From contig JAURPT010000021.1 of the NCBI GenBank assembly GCA_030836535.1, positions 1 through 36,303 of the forward strand: a stretch of 36,303 nt of DNA. Reading direction: 5' to 3'. The translations under genes and the position numbers were made by a program. Origin of the DNA: Alphaproteobacteria bacterium. GTDB taxonomy: Bacteria > Pseudomonadota > Alphaproteobacteria > SMXS01. The first letter of the stretch is position 1, and every line of letters starts with the position of its first letter. Below, piece after piece: positions 17,834 through 26,112 of this stretch. The notes under the pieces were generated by a model. That model was not told where the DNA came from and made no database searches. It saw only the letters and a program-made list of their open reading frames with translations.

Positions 17834-18120
17834 GTGGCAGCGAAACTTTGGCTTTTTGATACGACACACTCTGTCATCTGGCATGACCTGGAGGACGCGT
17901 CGTTGCTGTTCCATCGCCTGACCGGCGAAACACACTTCTTTAATCTTTACGCAACATTTGCGCTGCGCTCTCTGATGGAGCGTCCCATGTCCACAGATGG
18001 CTTGGTACAACATCTTGTAGACCAGTTGGGACAGCCAAATGATGAGGACCTGTTGGGCAGGTCGAGGGCATGCTTTCTGGCTTTCAGGAAATGGGCCTTG
18101 TCGAAGAGACCGCAGCATGA
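17834..18120 (+). pseudogene. PqqD-like protein of the HPr-rel-A system, frameshifted near its end
   Basis: PqqD-like peptide chaperone domain. It starts at GTG 17834 and reads KLWLFDTTHSVIWHDLED, then LLFHRLTGETHFFN, the tG-x-TH pattern of the family. From about 18056 the family-like ending moves to another frame: in that frame the DNA reads GQVEGMLSGFQEMGLVEETAA and stops at TGA 18118-18120, overlapping the ATG (18117) of the kinase gene as ATGA. The starting frame instead runs on to 18145 with an unlikely basic tail. One base missing near TTGGGCAGG (about 18056-18062) explains this. It may be a sequencing error or a real inactivation. In such systems the PqqD-like protein is thought to bind a peptide substrate. 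Confidence 0.7.
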
Positions 18121-19022
18121 AAGTGAAGGAACTTTCCCGCAGTGATCTTTCCAGGCGCCTGAAGGTCGAGCTCGATATTGCCACCACGCCTTTCATCACG
18201 CGCATAGCGTCGCCGCTGGGACCGCTGCGTAATGCTGTTGCCGAGATGTATGGCGACTACCAGCTTGTTGAGCATGCCGTGCCGGACTTTCTGGTCCGGG
18301 TCAATGGCACGGGCGGGTGGCGCCGGTGGGCACGTCGGCAGTGCATAGCCCATATCGATATGCCGACGCCTTTTGTCGCTCTGCCAGAACATATGGCGCC
18401 TTTGATGCTGGAGCAGTTGCTGAACTGGTCTGTGGCCATGCGCACAGCCACGCATTTGCTGTTTCACGCGGCTATCGTTGGTAAGGGGGACAAGGCCATC
18501 ATTCTGCCGGGTGAGTCCGGGCAGGGTAAAAGCACGCTTTGTGCCATCCTGATGACCAGTGGTTGGCGGCTCTTCTCTGACGAGCTGGCGCTTATCGATT
18601 TGGAAACTGGCCTGGCCCAGCCCTATCCGCGCCCGGTTTCGCTGAAGAATGCCTCTATCGAGGTCATGAAGAGCTTTGCGCCGGGATGGCGCATGACAGC
18701 TATTCATCATGGCACTCCGAAGGGTGATGTTGCTTATATGTTACCGAGGGCAGAAGACCTTGAACGTGCCGGTGAATTGGCCCGGCCAGCTGCAATTCTG
18801 GTACCCGATTATCACCCAGACGCAGAAAAAGCCCTGGAGCCGATGGCCCCTTCAGTGACCTTCCTGCAGATGTCAGCCTGTTCAATCAACTATAATGGCT
18901 TCCATGAAGCAGGATTCCGCAGGTTGAGCGACCTCGTCGACAAAGTGCCTGCGGCGATCGCTCGATACAGCACAGCAGAAGATGGCGTTGCCCTGGCCGA
19001 ACAGATGCTGGAGGGCGCATGA
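18117..19022 (+). CDS. HprK-related kinase A
   Basis: A 301-residue protein related to the C-terminal kinase domain of HPr kinase/phosphorylase but outside the sugar phosphotransferase system. The P-loop is ILPGESGQGKSTLC (about residues 140-153), followed by LFSDELALID, as in HprK. No HPr or PTS gene is near. I chose ATG 18117, which overlaps the upstream PqqD-like stop (ATGA); a longer open frame to 18039 runs inside that gene. Its stop overlaps the ATG of the nucleotidyltransferase gene (19019) in another ATGA. Such kinases occur with a PqqD-like protein and a nucleotidyltransferase in the TIGR04352/TIGR04353 gene set; the phosphorylated target is unknown to me. Confidence 0.85.
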   Translation: MKVKELSRSDLSRRLKVELDIATTPFITRIASPLGPLRNAVAEMYGDYQLVEHAVPDFLVRVNGTGGWRRWARRQCIAHIDMPTPFVALPEHMAPLMLEQLLNWSVAMRTATHLLFHAAIVGKGDKAIILPGESGQGKSTLCAILMTSGWRLFSDELALIDLETGLAQPYPRPVSLKNASIEVMKSFAPGWRMTAIHHGTPKGDVAYMLPRAEDLERAGELARPAAILVPDYHPDAEKALEPMAPSVTFLQMSACSINYNGFHEAGFRRLSDLVDKVPAAIARYSTAEDGVALAEQMLEGA

Positions 19023-20101
19023 AGATCTGGCCCGACAAGCTGGCAGGCCTGTTCGCAGGCACCCAGAAGACCACCAAGTGGTCACCCGAGGACTGGTTGG
19101 CGACCCTGCGCCGTGCACAACGATCAGCACTGGTGGGTAAATCTTCCCGTGAGGTTGAAAAGTCCGTGCCGGCGCAAGACAGGCCACCCGCGATCAGGCG
19201 GCACATTCAGTCTGCAGCTGTAATGGGACATTACAACCGCCAGGAACTGGTCGCAGAGTCTTGGTACCTGTTGCGCCTGCTGAGTGACCTTGACGTGCCT
19301 GTGATATTCCTGAAGGGGACGGCTTATGCGCTCGCCGACCTGGATGTCGCCAAGGGCCGTATGGCCACCGATATTGATATTCTGGTGCCTGAAGACGCCA
19401 TTGGAGATGTTGAGGCCCGGTTGCAGCAGGCCGGTTGGGCGTCGATGAAAACCAACGAATATGACGATTCCTATTATCGGCAATGGATGCACGAGATCCC
19501 CCCCCCTGCGCCACATGGCCCGCAACCGCGTGACAGATGTTCATCATACCATTCTGCCCAAGACCTGCCGCATCACCCCTGACGCTGATGCCCTGATTAA
19601 GAGTGCAGTGCCCGTCCATTTGGGGGGCAGAATGCGCAGGTGCTATGTCCCGCGGATATGGTCGTCCATGCCGCTATTCATACCTTCTATGATGGCGACT
19701 TAAACGAACGGCTTCGGGACATACTGGACCTGCATGAACTGCTGGTACAGTTTTCGGCCGAACCCGACTTCTGGCGTCATTTGCTTGAACGGGCAGAACG
19801 ACACGAGGCCGACAGGCCCGTCTTTTACGCCTTGTGGTTTGCCCAGCATCTATTCGACACGCCCGTGCCAGCAACGGTTTACGATGGCATGGACAAGCCC
19901 GGCAATGCGGTGCTTCGGTTGATGAGCTGGGCTGTCAGGCACGCTGCGTTGCCAATATTGCCTGAGAAGATGTCGTTGAAGGTCCGGGCCGCCCGGCGCG
20001 TCCTCTATATGCGGTCGCACTGGCTACGTATGCCGCCTTTGATGCTTGGCAAACATCTGGCGACAAAATTTCTCATGAGTCTTGGAGTAATCCGGCAATA
20101 A
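19019..20101 (+). pseudogene. Nucleotidyltransferase-family protein with two compensating frameshifts
   Basis: Related to the NTP_transf_5 nucleotidyltransferases found with HprK-related kinases. The first part has VIFLKGTAYALADLD and the catalytic-looking TDIDILV (about residues 119-125). The reading frame changes at a run of nine C (19498-19506) and returns at a run of six G (19622-19627). With eight C the protein reads HEIPPLRHMARNRVTDVHH, and with seven G it continues as LGGQNAQVLCPADMVVHAA, both typical of the family; the remainder, with HTFYDGDLNERLRDILDL, is intact to 20101. Together this is one gene of about 360 codons. The indels lie in homopolymers, which favours sequencing error or slippage; real decay remains possible. 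Confidence 0.75.
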
Positions 20102-20105
20102 TCTC

Positions 20106-20135
20106 TTTACGCTGTAAATCCGTAGGCACTATAGT
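20106..20135 (+). promoter_or_regulatory. Candidate sigma-70 promoter of the reductase gene
   Basis: TTTACG (20106-20111) and TATAGT (20130-20135) are 18 bases apart and lie 30 bases before the reductase start. Both boxes match four or five of six consensus positions. Low certainty. Confidence 0.4.
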
Positions 20136-20164
20136 ACGCGCCAATTTGATGTGAGGAGACAGTC

Positions 20165-21184
20165 ATGACTGCAGCAACGAACCGTCCGATCAACCGCCGT
20201 GTTGTACTGGCAAGCCATCCGGACGGAATGGTCAAGGAATCCGATTTTCGGATTGAAGATGAACAACTCGGTGAACTGGGCGAAGGCGAAGTGCTGGTCA
20301 AGCAGGAAGCCATCTCGATCGACGCCTTTATTCGCACAGCGCTGAACGAGCAGGAAGGCCTGCACACAGCGGTACCCATCGGTGGTGTCATCGGTACGCT
20401 CGGCGTAGGTCGTGTGGTCGAAAGTAACAATGATGAATTTGCTGTGGGTGATGCTGTCTCCGGCGGCATGGGTGCTCAGACCTATATTCAGGGCCAGCCG
20501 ATGTATCAGAAGATCGACGACAGCCAGGTACCTGCCACGGCTTATCTGGGTGCCTTGGGCCTGACCACAGGCGTAACGGCCTATTTCGGTATTCTGGAAT
20601 GTGGCGCCGCCAAGGAAGGCGACACGGTCGTTGTCTCCGGTGCGGCAGGTGCTGTGGGGACCATTGCCGCGCAGGTTGCCAAGATCAAAGGCTGCAAGGT
20701 GATCGGTATCGCCGGCGGTAAAGAAAAGTGCGACTTCCTGGTCAATGAACTCGGCCTGGATGGTGCCATCGACTACAAAAACGATGATATCGATGCCAAA
20801 ATCAAAGAACTGTGCCCCGGTGGTGTAGACGTGTTCTTTGATAATGTAGGTGGTGAGTTGCTCGACATCGTGCTCGACAATTTAGCCTTTAAGGGCCGCA
20901 TTTCTATCTGTGGTGCGATCTCTCAATATGGCGACCAGCAGAATGTTCGGGGCCCGAGCCTATATCTGCGCCTGGCGGAACGCTGGGGCACCATGGGCGG
21001 CTTTGTCGTGTCCTACTACGCCGACAAGTTCGAACAGGCTTATGCTGATCTCGGCCAGTGGATGGCAGAAGACAAGTTGGTGATGCCCGAGACAATCGAA
21101 GAAGGTATCGACAACTTCCCCAAAGCACTGATTGGTCTGTTTAACGGCGCCAACACGGGCAAGATGCTGGTCAAACTCGACTAG
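20165..21184 (+). CDS. NADP-dependent medium-chain reductase (curcumin/leukotriene reductase type)
   Basis: Zinc-independent medium-chain dehydrogenase/reductase of 339 residues, of the alkenal/one reductase and prostaglandin reductase branch that reduces C=C bonds conjugated to carbonyls with NADPH. The start NRRVVLASHPDGMVKESDFR, the ALGLTTGVTAYFGI segment, the cofactor motif VVSGAAGAVGTIAAQVAK and DVFFDNVGGELLD are typical of this branch. It has a GAGGAGA ribosome site 5 bases before ATG 20165 and its own terminator, so it is probably monocistronic. Natural substrate unknown. Confidence 0.92.
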   Translation: MTAATNRPINRRVVLASHPDGMVKESDFRIEDEQLGELGEGEVLVKQEAISIDAFIRTALNEQEGLHTAVPIGGVIGTLGVGRVVESNNDEFAVGDAVSGGMGAQTYIQGQPMYQKIDDSQVPATAYLGALGLTTGVTAYFGILECGAAKEGDTVVVSGAAGAVGTIAAQVAKIKGCKVIGIAGGKEKCDFLVNELGLDGAIDYKNDDIDAKIKELCPGGVDVFFDNVGGELLDIVLDNLAFKGRISICGAISQYGDQQNVRGPSLYLRLAERWGTMGGFVVSYYADKFEQAYADLGQWMAEDKLVMPETIEEGIDNFPKALIGLFNGANTGKMLVKLD

Positions 21185-21206
21185 TTTCTATACCAGACGT
21201 AAAGCG

Positions 21207-21238
21207 GGGGTGTTCACAGAAGTGAACGCCCCTTTTTT
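21207..21238 (+). terminator. Intrinsic terminator after the reductase gene
   Basis: GGGGTGTTCAC and GTGAACGCCCC form an 11-base stem (one G-U) with a 4-base loop, followed by six T. It ends the reductase transcript. Confidence 0.9.
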
Positions 21239-21349
21239 GTTCGAAAGGCGAATGAATCATTTGGCCGATACTGTGTTTGGAATTCCTATAATTTACGAAA
21301 TAAATTTGTTGTTTTCCATGGACTAAGAACCAATGGATCTTGTAACCTT

Positions 21350-21378
21350 TTGGTAACGATGGGTTGGCGTATGATAAT
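21350..21378 (+). promoter_or_regulatory. Candidate promoter of the TonB-dependent receptor
   Basis: TTGGTA (21350-21355) and GATAAT (21373-21378), 17 bases apart, match the sigma-70 boxes at four and five of six positions. It would give a leader of roughly 70 bases, which contains the hairpin at 21436-21450. Confidence 0.5.
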
Positions 21379-21435
21379 GCAATTTGAGGTTGCTTAACGG
21401 AGCTAAGCGGCTGACCCTTGGGTTGGGGGTGAACG

Positions 21436-21450
21436 CTATCTGGGAGATAG
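21436..21450 (+). promoter_or_regulatory. Hairpin containing the ribosome site of the TonB-dependent receptor
   Basis: CTATCT-GGG-AGATAG is a perfect 6-base stem with the GGGAGA ribosome site in its loop and right arm, ending 4 bases before ATG 21455. It could limit translation of the receptor; this is inference. Confidence 0.4.
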
Positions 21451-21454
21451 ATGC

Positions 21455-24214
21455 ATGGGAACAATAGTGTTTAGGTCCGCTGCCGGGCTGGCATTAGGTG
21501 CAGGGCTTGGTATGGCGATGACCGCATCGGTACACGCGCAGAATGGAAGCGGGGCCACCGAAGAGCGCGGGGGAATTCGGCAAGTTACCGTAACGGCGCA
21601 GAGAACAGCTGAAAATGTGCAGACCGTGCCTATTGCGGTAACGGCCCTGAGTGGTGACTCACTGGGTATGCGACAGGTAGAGAATTTCTCTGACCTTCAG
21701 TTCAACATCCCCAATACGACCTTCTCCAAGGGGAACTTCACCGGGTCGAGCTTCCAGATCCGTGGCGTCGGCACCACACTTGTCGCGGCTTCTTCCGACA
21801 ACGGCGTGGGCATTAACATCAATGACGTCCCGCTGAATGCGCCACGTCTGTTTGAAACAGACCTCTATGATGTGGAACGGGTAGAAGTACTGCGCGGTCC
21901 GCAAGGGACGCTATTCGGGCGAAATGCAACGGCTGGTGTGGTCAACATGCTTACGGCCAAGCCGGTGCTGGAAGAATTTCAGGGTAGTGCCGAATTCGAG
22001 TACGGCAATTTCGATTCAACACGGGCAGAGGCCATGCTGAATATCCCCGTGGGCGAGAAAGTAGCGATCCGATTGGCGGGCAATTTCGTTAAACGAGACG
22101 GCTATACAAGAAACCTCGATACGGGTAACCGAATTGATGGCCGCGACAATTATTCCCTGCGCGGGTCTGTTCGTATTGAGCCGTCTGACAACACCAGAAT
22201 CGACTTTATGATTTCCTGGTTCGACGAAGACTCAAACCGCACTCGTGCGACAAAGCAGCTGTGTCATCGTGACCCGACGGCCATCCTTGGTTGTTTGCCA
22301 GACAGCCTGGCATTTGAATCAGCTAACTCAAATGCGACCCTGTCAGGCATTCTGATGTCGAATGCGGTTCTGGGGCCGTTGGCCTTGACCAATCTGTTCG
22401 ACCCTACGGACTATGCTGCAGAAAACCCAGCGAATTTACGGCAGACGCGGGCGGCCTTTGACCCAATCTACCAGGCCGACGAATTGCTGATGACCCTGCA
22501 GATTGAACAGGACCTTGGCGAGAATTACACGCTGACATTTACCGGCGGGTATCAGGACACACACATCACGTCGCAGCAGGAATATTTTAATCGGGTTGAT
22601 ATTGATCCAGTATTGCCTGCGGCAGTGGGCGTAGCGTTCCCGATCACAAGTTCGATTTATTTCGCGAATGGCATGTTCCCGATTTCCGGGATTGACGACA
22701 GTAACTTTGGCGTTGTTGGGGGCAACATTGCCGGGTTCTCCTCAGACCTGCCGTCCTACGATCAGTCCAATGCAGAAGCCGAACAATATTCAGCCGAACT
22801 TCGGTTGAATTCAAACTATGACGGGCCCTTCAATTTCCAGGCCGGGGCGTTTTACATGAAGTACGACTACGCGTCGGACTATTATGTCATCGCCGCCTCC
22901 CTAGACTATTTTGCGTTGGTGGGCTCAGGTATCGACGGCGTTGGTTTGGTGTCACCTTTCTACCGCAACGAAACAGAAACCTACGAGCTGGAAAGCTGGG
23001 CTATTTTTGCTGATGCGACATACGACATTACAGATGAAATTCAGCTCACAGCCGGTATCCGGTATACCGAAGACAAGAAGTTTGAACTCTCTCGTCAATT
23101 GTTGCTCGACGGCATCGCGCAGGTGGGGTCCAGCACGGCCATCGTTCCCCTTCCGACGCTTGACGAATTACGCTCTGATTGGGGTGAAGTAACCGGGCGC
23201 GCTGTTGTGACATGGACGCCGAGGAATGATGCCATGTATTACGCCTCTTACTCGCGCGGCTACAAAGGCGGTGGGTTCAACCCGCCTTCCGGCTTCTCAA
23301 CAACAGCGACCACGTTTGATCCGGAATTTATCGACGCCTACGAAATTGGCACCAAGCAAACCTTTGCGGATGGGCGGGCGCAGGCAAATATTTCTGCGTT
23401 CTATTACGACTATCAGAACCTGCAGGTTTCCAAGATTGTTGACCGCACGTCACTGAACGAAAACATCGATGTCAAGACCTGGGGCCTGGAAGGTGAGTTC
23501 CTGTATGCCCCCAATGAGAATTGGATGTTCAACCTGAACGCATCCTATATGGGCTCGAAAATTGGCGATGAGTTTTCTGTCGACGGGCGTGACCCAACCG
23601 ATGGCCGCTCAGATGTCACCCTCATCAAGGACCTGTCGAGCGCATCAAACTGCGTAATCAATCACAATGGTGCGCCGCCACCAGAACTGATCCCGGAATT
23701 GGCTGCCCTGTTCCCGTTCGGGACCACGGAAGTACCGGGGCTGGATGCCAATGCCGCTTTCACCACGTGTGATGGGGCTGCCGCCGCCCTGGCCGGGTTT
23801 AATCAGATTGCCGGTACGAATTACACCGTTACAGATGGCGTGGAGGCCAGCCTGAAAGGCAATGAAATTCAGCAGGCGCCAGACTTCACCATCAGTATGG
23901 GGGCGCAATACACGCACTATTTCGGGAATGGCATGAGCCTGTCCACCAGGGTCGATTATTACATGCAGACAGCCATGTTTGCCCGTCTGTTCAACAAGCC
24001 TATTGACCGTATCAAGTCATGGGATGTGTTGAATGCGCAGGTCACGTTGAACTCGGCGAATGATACCTGGCGCGTTCGGGCATTCATTCAGAATATTGCC
24101 AACAGTAAACCGATAACGGGTCACTTCTTTACGGACCCCTCGAGCGGCAACTTCACCAATGTGTTTGTGCTGGAGCCCCGTAGGTTCGGCATTGAAGTGG
24201 GGGCTAGCTTCTAG
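21455..24214 (+). CDS. TonB-dependent receptor
   Basis: Outer-membrane active transporter of 919 residues. A signal peptide (cut near VHA-QN, residue 28) is followed by a TonB-box-like ITVTAQR-type segment (RQVTVTAQRTAENVQTVPIA), the plug domain to about residue 165 with RGPQGTLFGRNA, and the 22-strand barrel with typical motifs near ASYSRGYKGGGFNPP. It ends in GIEVGASF with a terminal Phe, as expected for barrel assembly. It belongs to the large sphingomonad-type receptors often used for hydrophobic or complex carbon compounds rather than siderophores; the substrate is unknown. It lacks the N-terminal STN signalling domain, so it is not a FecA-type regulator. Confidence 0.95.
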   Translation: MGTIVFRSAAGLALGAGLGMAMTASVHAQNGSGATEERGGIRQVTVTAQRTAENVQTVPIAVTALSGDSLGMRQVENFSDLQFNIPNTTFSKGNFTGSSFQIRGVGTTLVAASSDNGVGININDVPLNAPRLFETDLYDVERVEVLRGPQGTLFGRNATAGVVNMLTAKPVLEEFQGSAEFEYGNFDSTRAEAMLNIPVGEKVAIRLAGNFVKRDGYTRNLDTGNRIDGRDNYSLRGSVRIEPSDNTRIDFMISWFDEDSNRTRATKQLCHRDPTAILGCLPDSLAFESANSNATLSGILMSNAVLGPLALTNLFDPTDYAAENPANLRQTRAAFDPIYQADELLMTLQIEQDLGENYTLTFTGGYQDTHITSQQEYFNRVDIDPVLPAAVGVAFPITSSIYFANGMFPISGIDDSNFGVVGGNIAGFSSDLPSYDQSNAEAEQYSAELRLNSNYDGPFNFQAGAFYMKYDYASDYYVIAASLDYFALVGSGIDGVGLVSPFYRNETETYELESWAIFADATYDITDEIQLTAGIRYTEDKKFELSRQLLLDGIAQVGSSTAIVPLPTLDELRSDWGEVTGRAVVTWTPRNDAMYYASYSRGYKGGGFNPPSGFSTTATTFDPEFIDAYEIGTKQTFADGRAQANISAFYYDYQNLQVSKIVDRTSLNENIDVKTWGLEGEFLYAPNENWMFNLNASYMGSKIGDEFSVDGRDPTDGRSDVTLIKDLSSASNCVINHNGAPPPELIPELAALFPFGTTEVPGLDANAAFTTCDGAAAALAGFNQIAGTNYTVTDGVEASLKGNEIQQAPDFTISMGAQYTHYFGNGMSLSTRVDYYMQTAMFARLFNKPIDRIKSWDVLNAQVTLNSANDTWRVRAFIQNIANSKPITGHFFTDPSSGNFTNVFVLEPRRFGIEVGASF

Positions 24215-24231
24215 CCCACCGCTGGAACTAC

Positions 24232-24270
24232 AAAAAAAGCCCCGTTGGCAAGGTCAGCGGGGCTTTTTTT
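24232..24270. terminator. Bidirectional intrinsic terminator
   Basis: A7-GCCCCG, a loop of about 13 bases, then CGGGGC-T7, between the convergent receptor and TIGR03032-type genes. The A and T runs make it active in both directions. Confidence 0.92.
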
Positions 24271-24275
24271 AATGT

Positions 24276-25361
24276 CTATTGATCCAGTTCGAAATTGGAT
24301 GTGAATGTGCGGAAGTTTTTGTGGTCGTTGGAGCCATAAGGCACTGCATAAGGGGCTGCTACGCCCGGAAGGGTGTCTACGGAGAACAGCTCCCGTATAG
24401 GTCCTTGTAGGCGTATCCATTGCACGACGTCGCCATTGGTCAGGTCGATAATCTGTACGCCGCACCAGGGGTCTGCATTCCGCTTGGCGATTTCATCATC
24501 AAGCTGCAGGCCAGAAAACGAGCCATCGCGTGGTTCAGACAGGGTCGCAATGGCATATTTGCCGACAAAGCTCAGCCCGCGTAGGAAGCCGGGCATAAAG
24601 GCAATGTCTTCTGTTTTCCCTGTTTTTCGATCAACACGGCACAGATAACCACGGCCAGAATCTTCCACATAAAGCTGGTCATTGTAGACGCGCGGGCTAT
24701 GGGGCATCGACAGCCCCTCGGTGACGATGCGGTCATCGTCGGCCAAGTCGATCAGCAAGCCGCCTTCACCACGCCGGTTGCGCCATCCATCGACACTGTC
24801 GGACCGGGACACAGCCGTGACGTAGCGCGCTTTGCCGTCTTCCATCGCCAACCCATTCAGGTGGCAGCGGTCTTCAGGTGCCAGTTTGGAGATGAAGGTT
24901 GGCTTCCAGATGGCGCGGAACCCGTGGGTCAGGTCGAAACTCGCCAGGCAGGAGTAGAGTGTATTTACAAACAAAATTCGGCCATTGGGCTCCACACCCA
25001 GTTCGTGAATGTCGAGGTCGCCCGTCGCCTGCGTGTTGCGGGGTACGAACATGCGGTCATATTGCTGATTGGCGATCTGACCTGGCAGCAGGACATTTTC
25101 CAGCCGGGTCAGCTCAAAGGCTGTAGCGACGTAAATCCGCTGGCTATCTGCCCAAACGCCCATGGCCCGGTCGAAATTCTGCTGGTGAACAGATAGCGCC
25201 CCCGTCGGCAGGCGACCGATCATAAACAGCTGCCCGGTTTGGTAAGATGTAAGCGCGATAGAGATATTATTGGCGGCCAACCAGTCGACCATGCCGCGCG
25301 AACAGCTGATCTGCATATTGGTCTCAATACCCGTCTGGTGTGAATTTTCCGGTTGAGTCAT
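24276..25361 (-). CDS. TIGR03032 (DUF4915) family protein
   Basis: A 361-residue protein with no signal peptide, matching the conserved family TIGR03032 along its length: LTSYQTGQLFMIGR, FDRAMGVWAD, MFVPRNTQATGDLDIHELG, FVNTLYSCLASFD, FISKLAPEDRCHLNGLA, RYVTAVSRSDSVDGWR, LSMPHSPRVYNDQLYVEDSG, FMPGFLRGLSF and DPWCGVQIIDL. The repeated short strands suggest a beta-propeller. Members are of unknown biochemical function and, in my recollection, frequently occur near sulfotransferase genes; one lies 9 kb away here. Start ATG 25361 is divergent from the first GNAT-like gene. Confidence 0.85.
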   Translation of the reverse strand: MTQPENSHQTGIETNMQISCSRGMVDWLAANNISIALTSYQTGQLFMIGRLPTGALSVHQQNFDRAMGVWADSQRIYVATAFELTRLENVLLPGQIANQQYDRMFVPRNTQATGDLDIHELGVEPNGRILFVNTLYSCLASFDLTHGFRAIWKPTFISKLAPEDRCHLNGLAMEDGKARYVTAVSRSDSVDGWRNRRGEGGLLIDLADDDRIVTEGLSMPHSPRVYNDQLYVEDSGRGYLCRVDRKTGKTEDIAFMPGFLRGLSFVGKYAIATLSEPRDGSFSGLQLDDEIAKRNADPWCGVQIIDLTNGDVVQWIRLQGPIRELFSVDTLPGVAAPYAVPYGSNDHKNFRTFTSNFELDQ

Positions 25362-25461
25362 GGAGGTATCCCGTCAATCAAAACGACTTTGCTACATGTT
25401 GACTGCTCAGCGGGTTATGATGAAGGCCACTGAGTTAGCTTTAACAGGGGAAAAGGTGACA

Positions 25462-25995
25462 ATGCAAAACATTGTCGTAAACGACACAAACAGAGATGAA
25501 TTTCGTGACCGATTGGTGCGTTACTTCACTGATATCATTCCGTTACCACCGGAAGTCGGTATTGAAGAGCGCATCTCTGAGGTGGGCATGGTATGCGTGG
25601 AAAATGGTCGCATCATTGGTGTGGCAACGATTGCAAAAGTGCTGATCCGGCAGTTGGGCATGGATATGTGGTTCTATCGAACCAGGGTGTCGCCTGATCA
25701 CCGCCATGTTGATATTGCCCGGTCGCTGGCGAATGACCTTTACGCTCATATGGACGCGCAATATGAGCCGGGAAAGGGCATGCCTGTGGGGTTCTTTTAC
25801 CTGATCGAAGCAGAAGTGCTGATCCGGAACCTGCCGCATTGTGTATGGCCGACGACTGGAGCCGTCTTTATTGGCCTGGACAATATGGGCCGGCAGCGAA
25901 GTATCAAATATTTCACCCGGGCGATGCTGGATGACCCGTGGGAAACATCACAGCGGGTTGTCCGGCAGGCAGTAGAGCAACCACGCGTCATGTAG
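25462..25995 (+). CDS. GNAT-like protein, first copy, preceding an autotransporter
   Basis: A 177-residue cytoplasmic protein. I chose ATG 25462 (AAGGTG 7 bases upstream) because the start MQNIVVNDTN aligns with MQYVLINDAN of the second copy at 29360; longer in-frame starts reach 25360. The core has GVATIAKV, a strand, WFYRT, then VSPDHRHVDIARSLANDLY, which resembles the acetyl-CoA-binding turn of GNAT enzymes but with Asp where the usual second Gly or Gly/Ala stands. HMDA, a C-terminal WP..GA and YFT are shared with the paralogue. It is followed 117 bases later by the first autotransporter. A transferase role, perhaps modifying the autotransporter, is inference; I recognise no named family. 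Confidence 0.7.
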   Translation: MQNIVVNDTNRDEFRDRLVRYFTDIIPLPPEVGIEERISEVGMVCVENGRIIGVATIAKVLIRQLGMDMWFYRTRVSPDHRHVDIARSLANDLYAHMDAQYEPGKGMPVGFFYLIEAEVLIRNLPHCVWPTTGAVFIGLDNMGRQRSIKYFTRAMLDDPWETSQRVVRQAVEQPRVM

Positions 25996-26112
25996 ATGGC
26001 TGCTCTGGTGATGGCTGACAAGAAAGAGGTCGTGGGGTCAATAATTCAAATTTTAATCAAACTAGAACTATTGGCTGCCGGAAATTGACCACGCTTGAAA
26101 GGGAGTATTGTA

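Noticed and set aside
25462-25995. HlyC-type toxin-activating acyltransferase
   Set aside because: Gene order is suggestive, but I cannot find the HlyC N-terminal His region or overall match, so only a GNAT-like description is supported.
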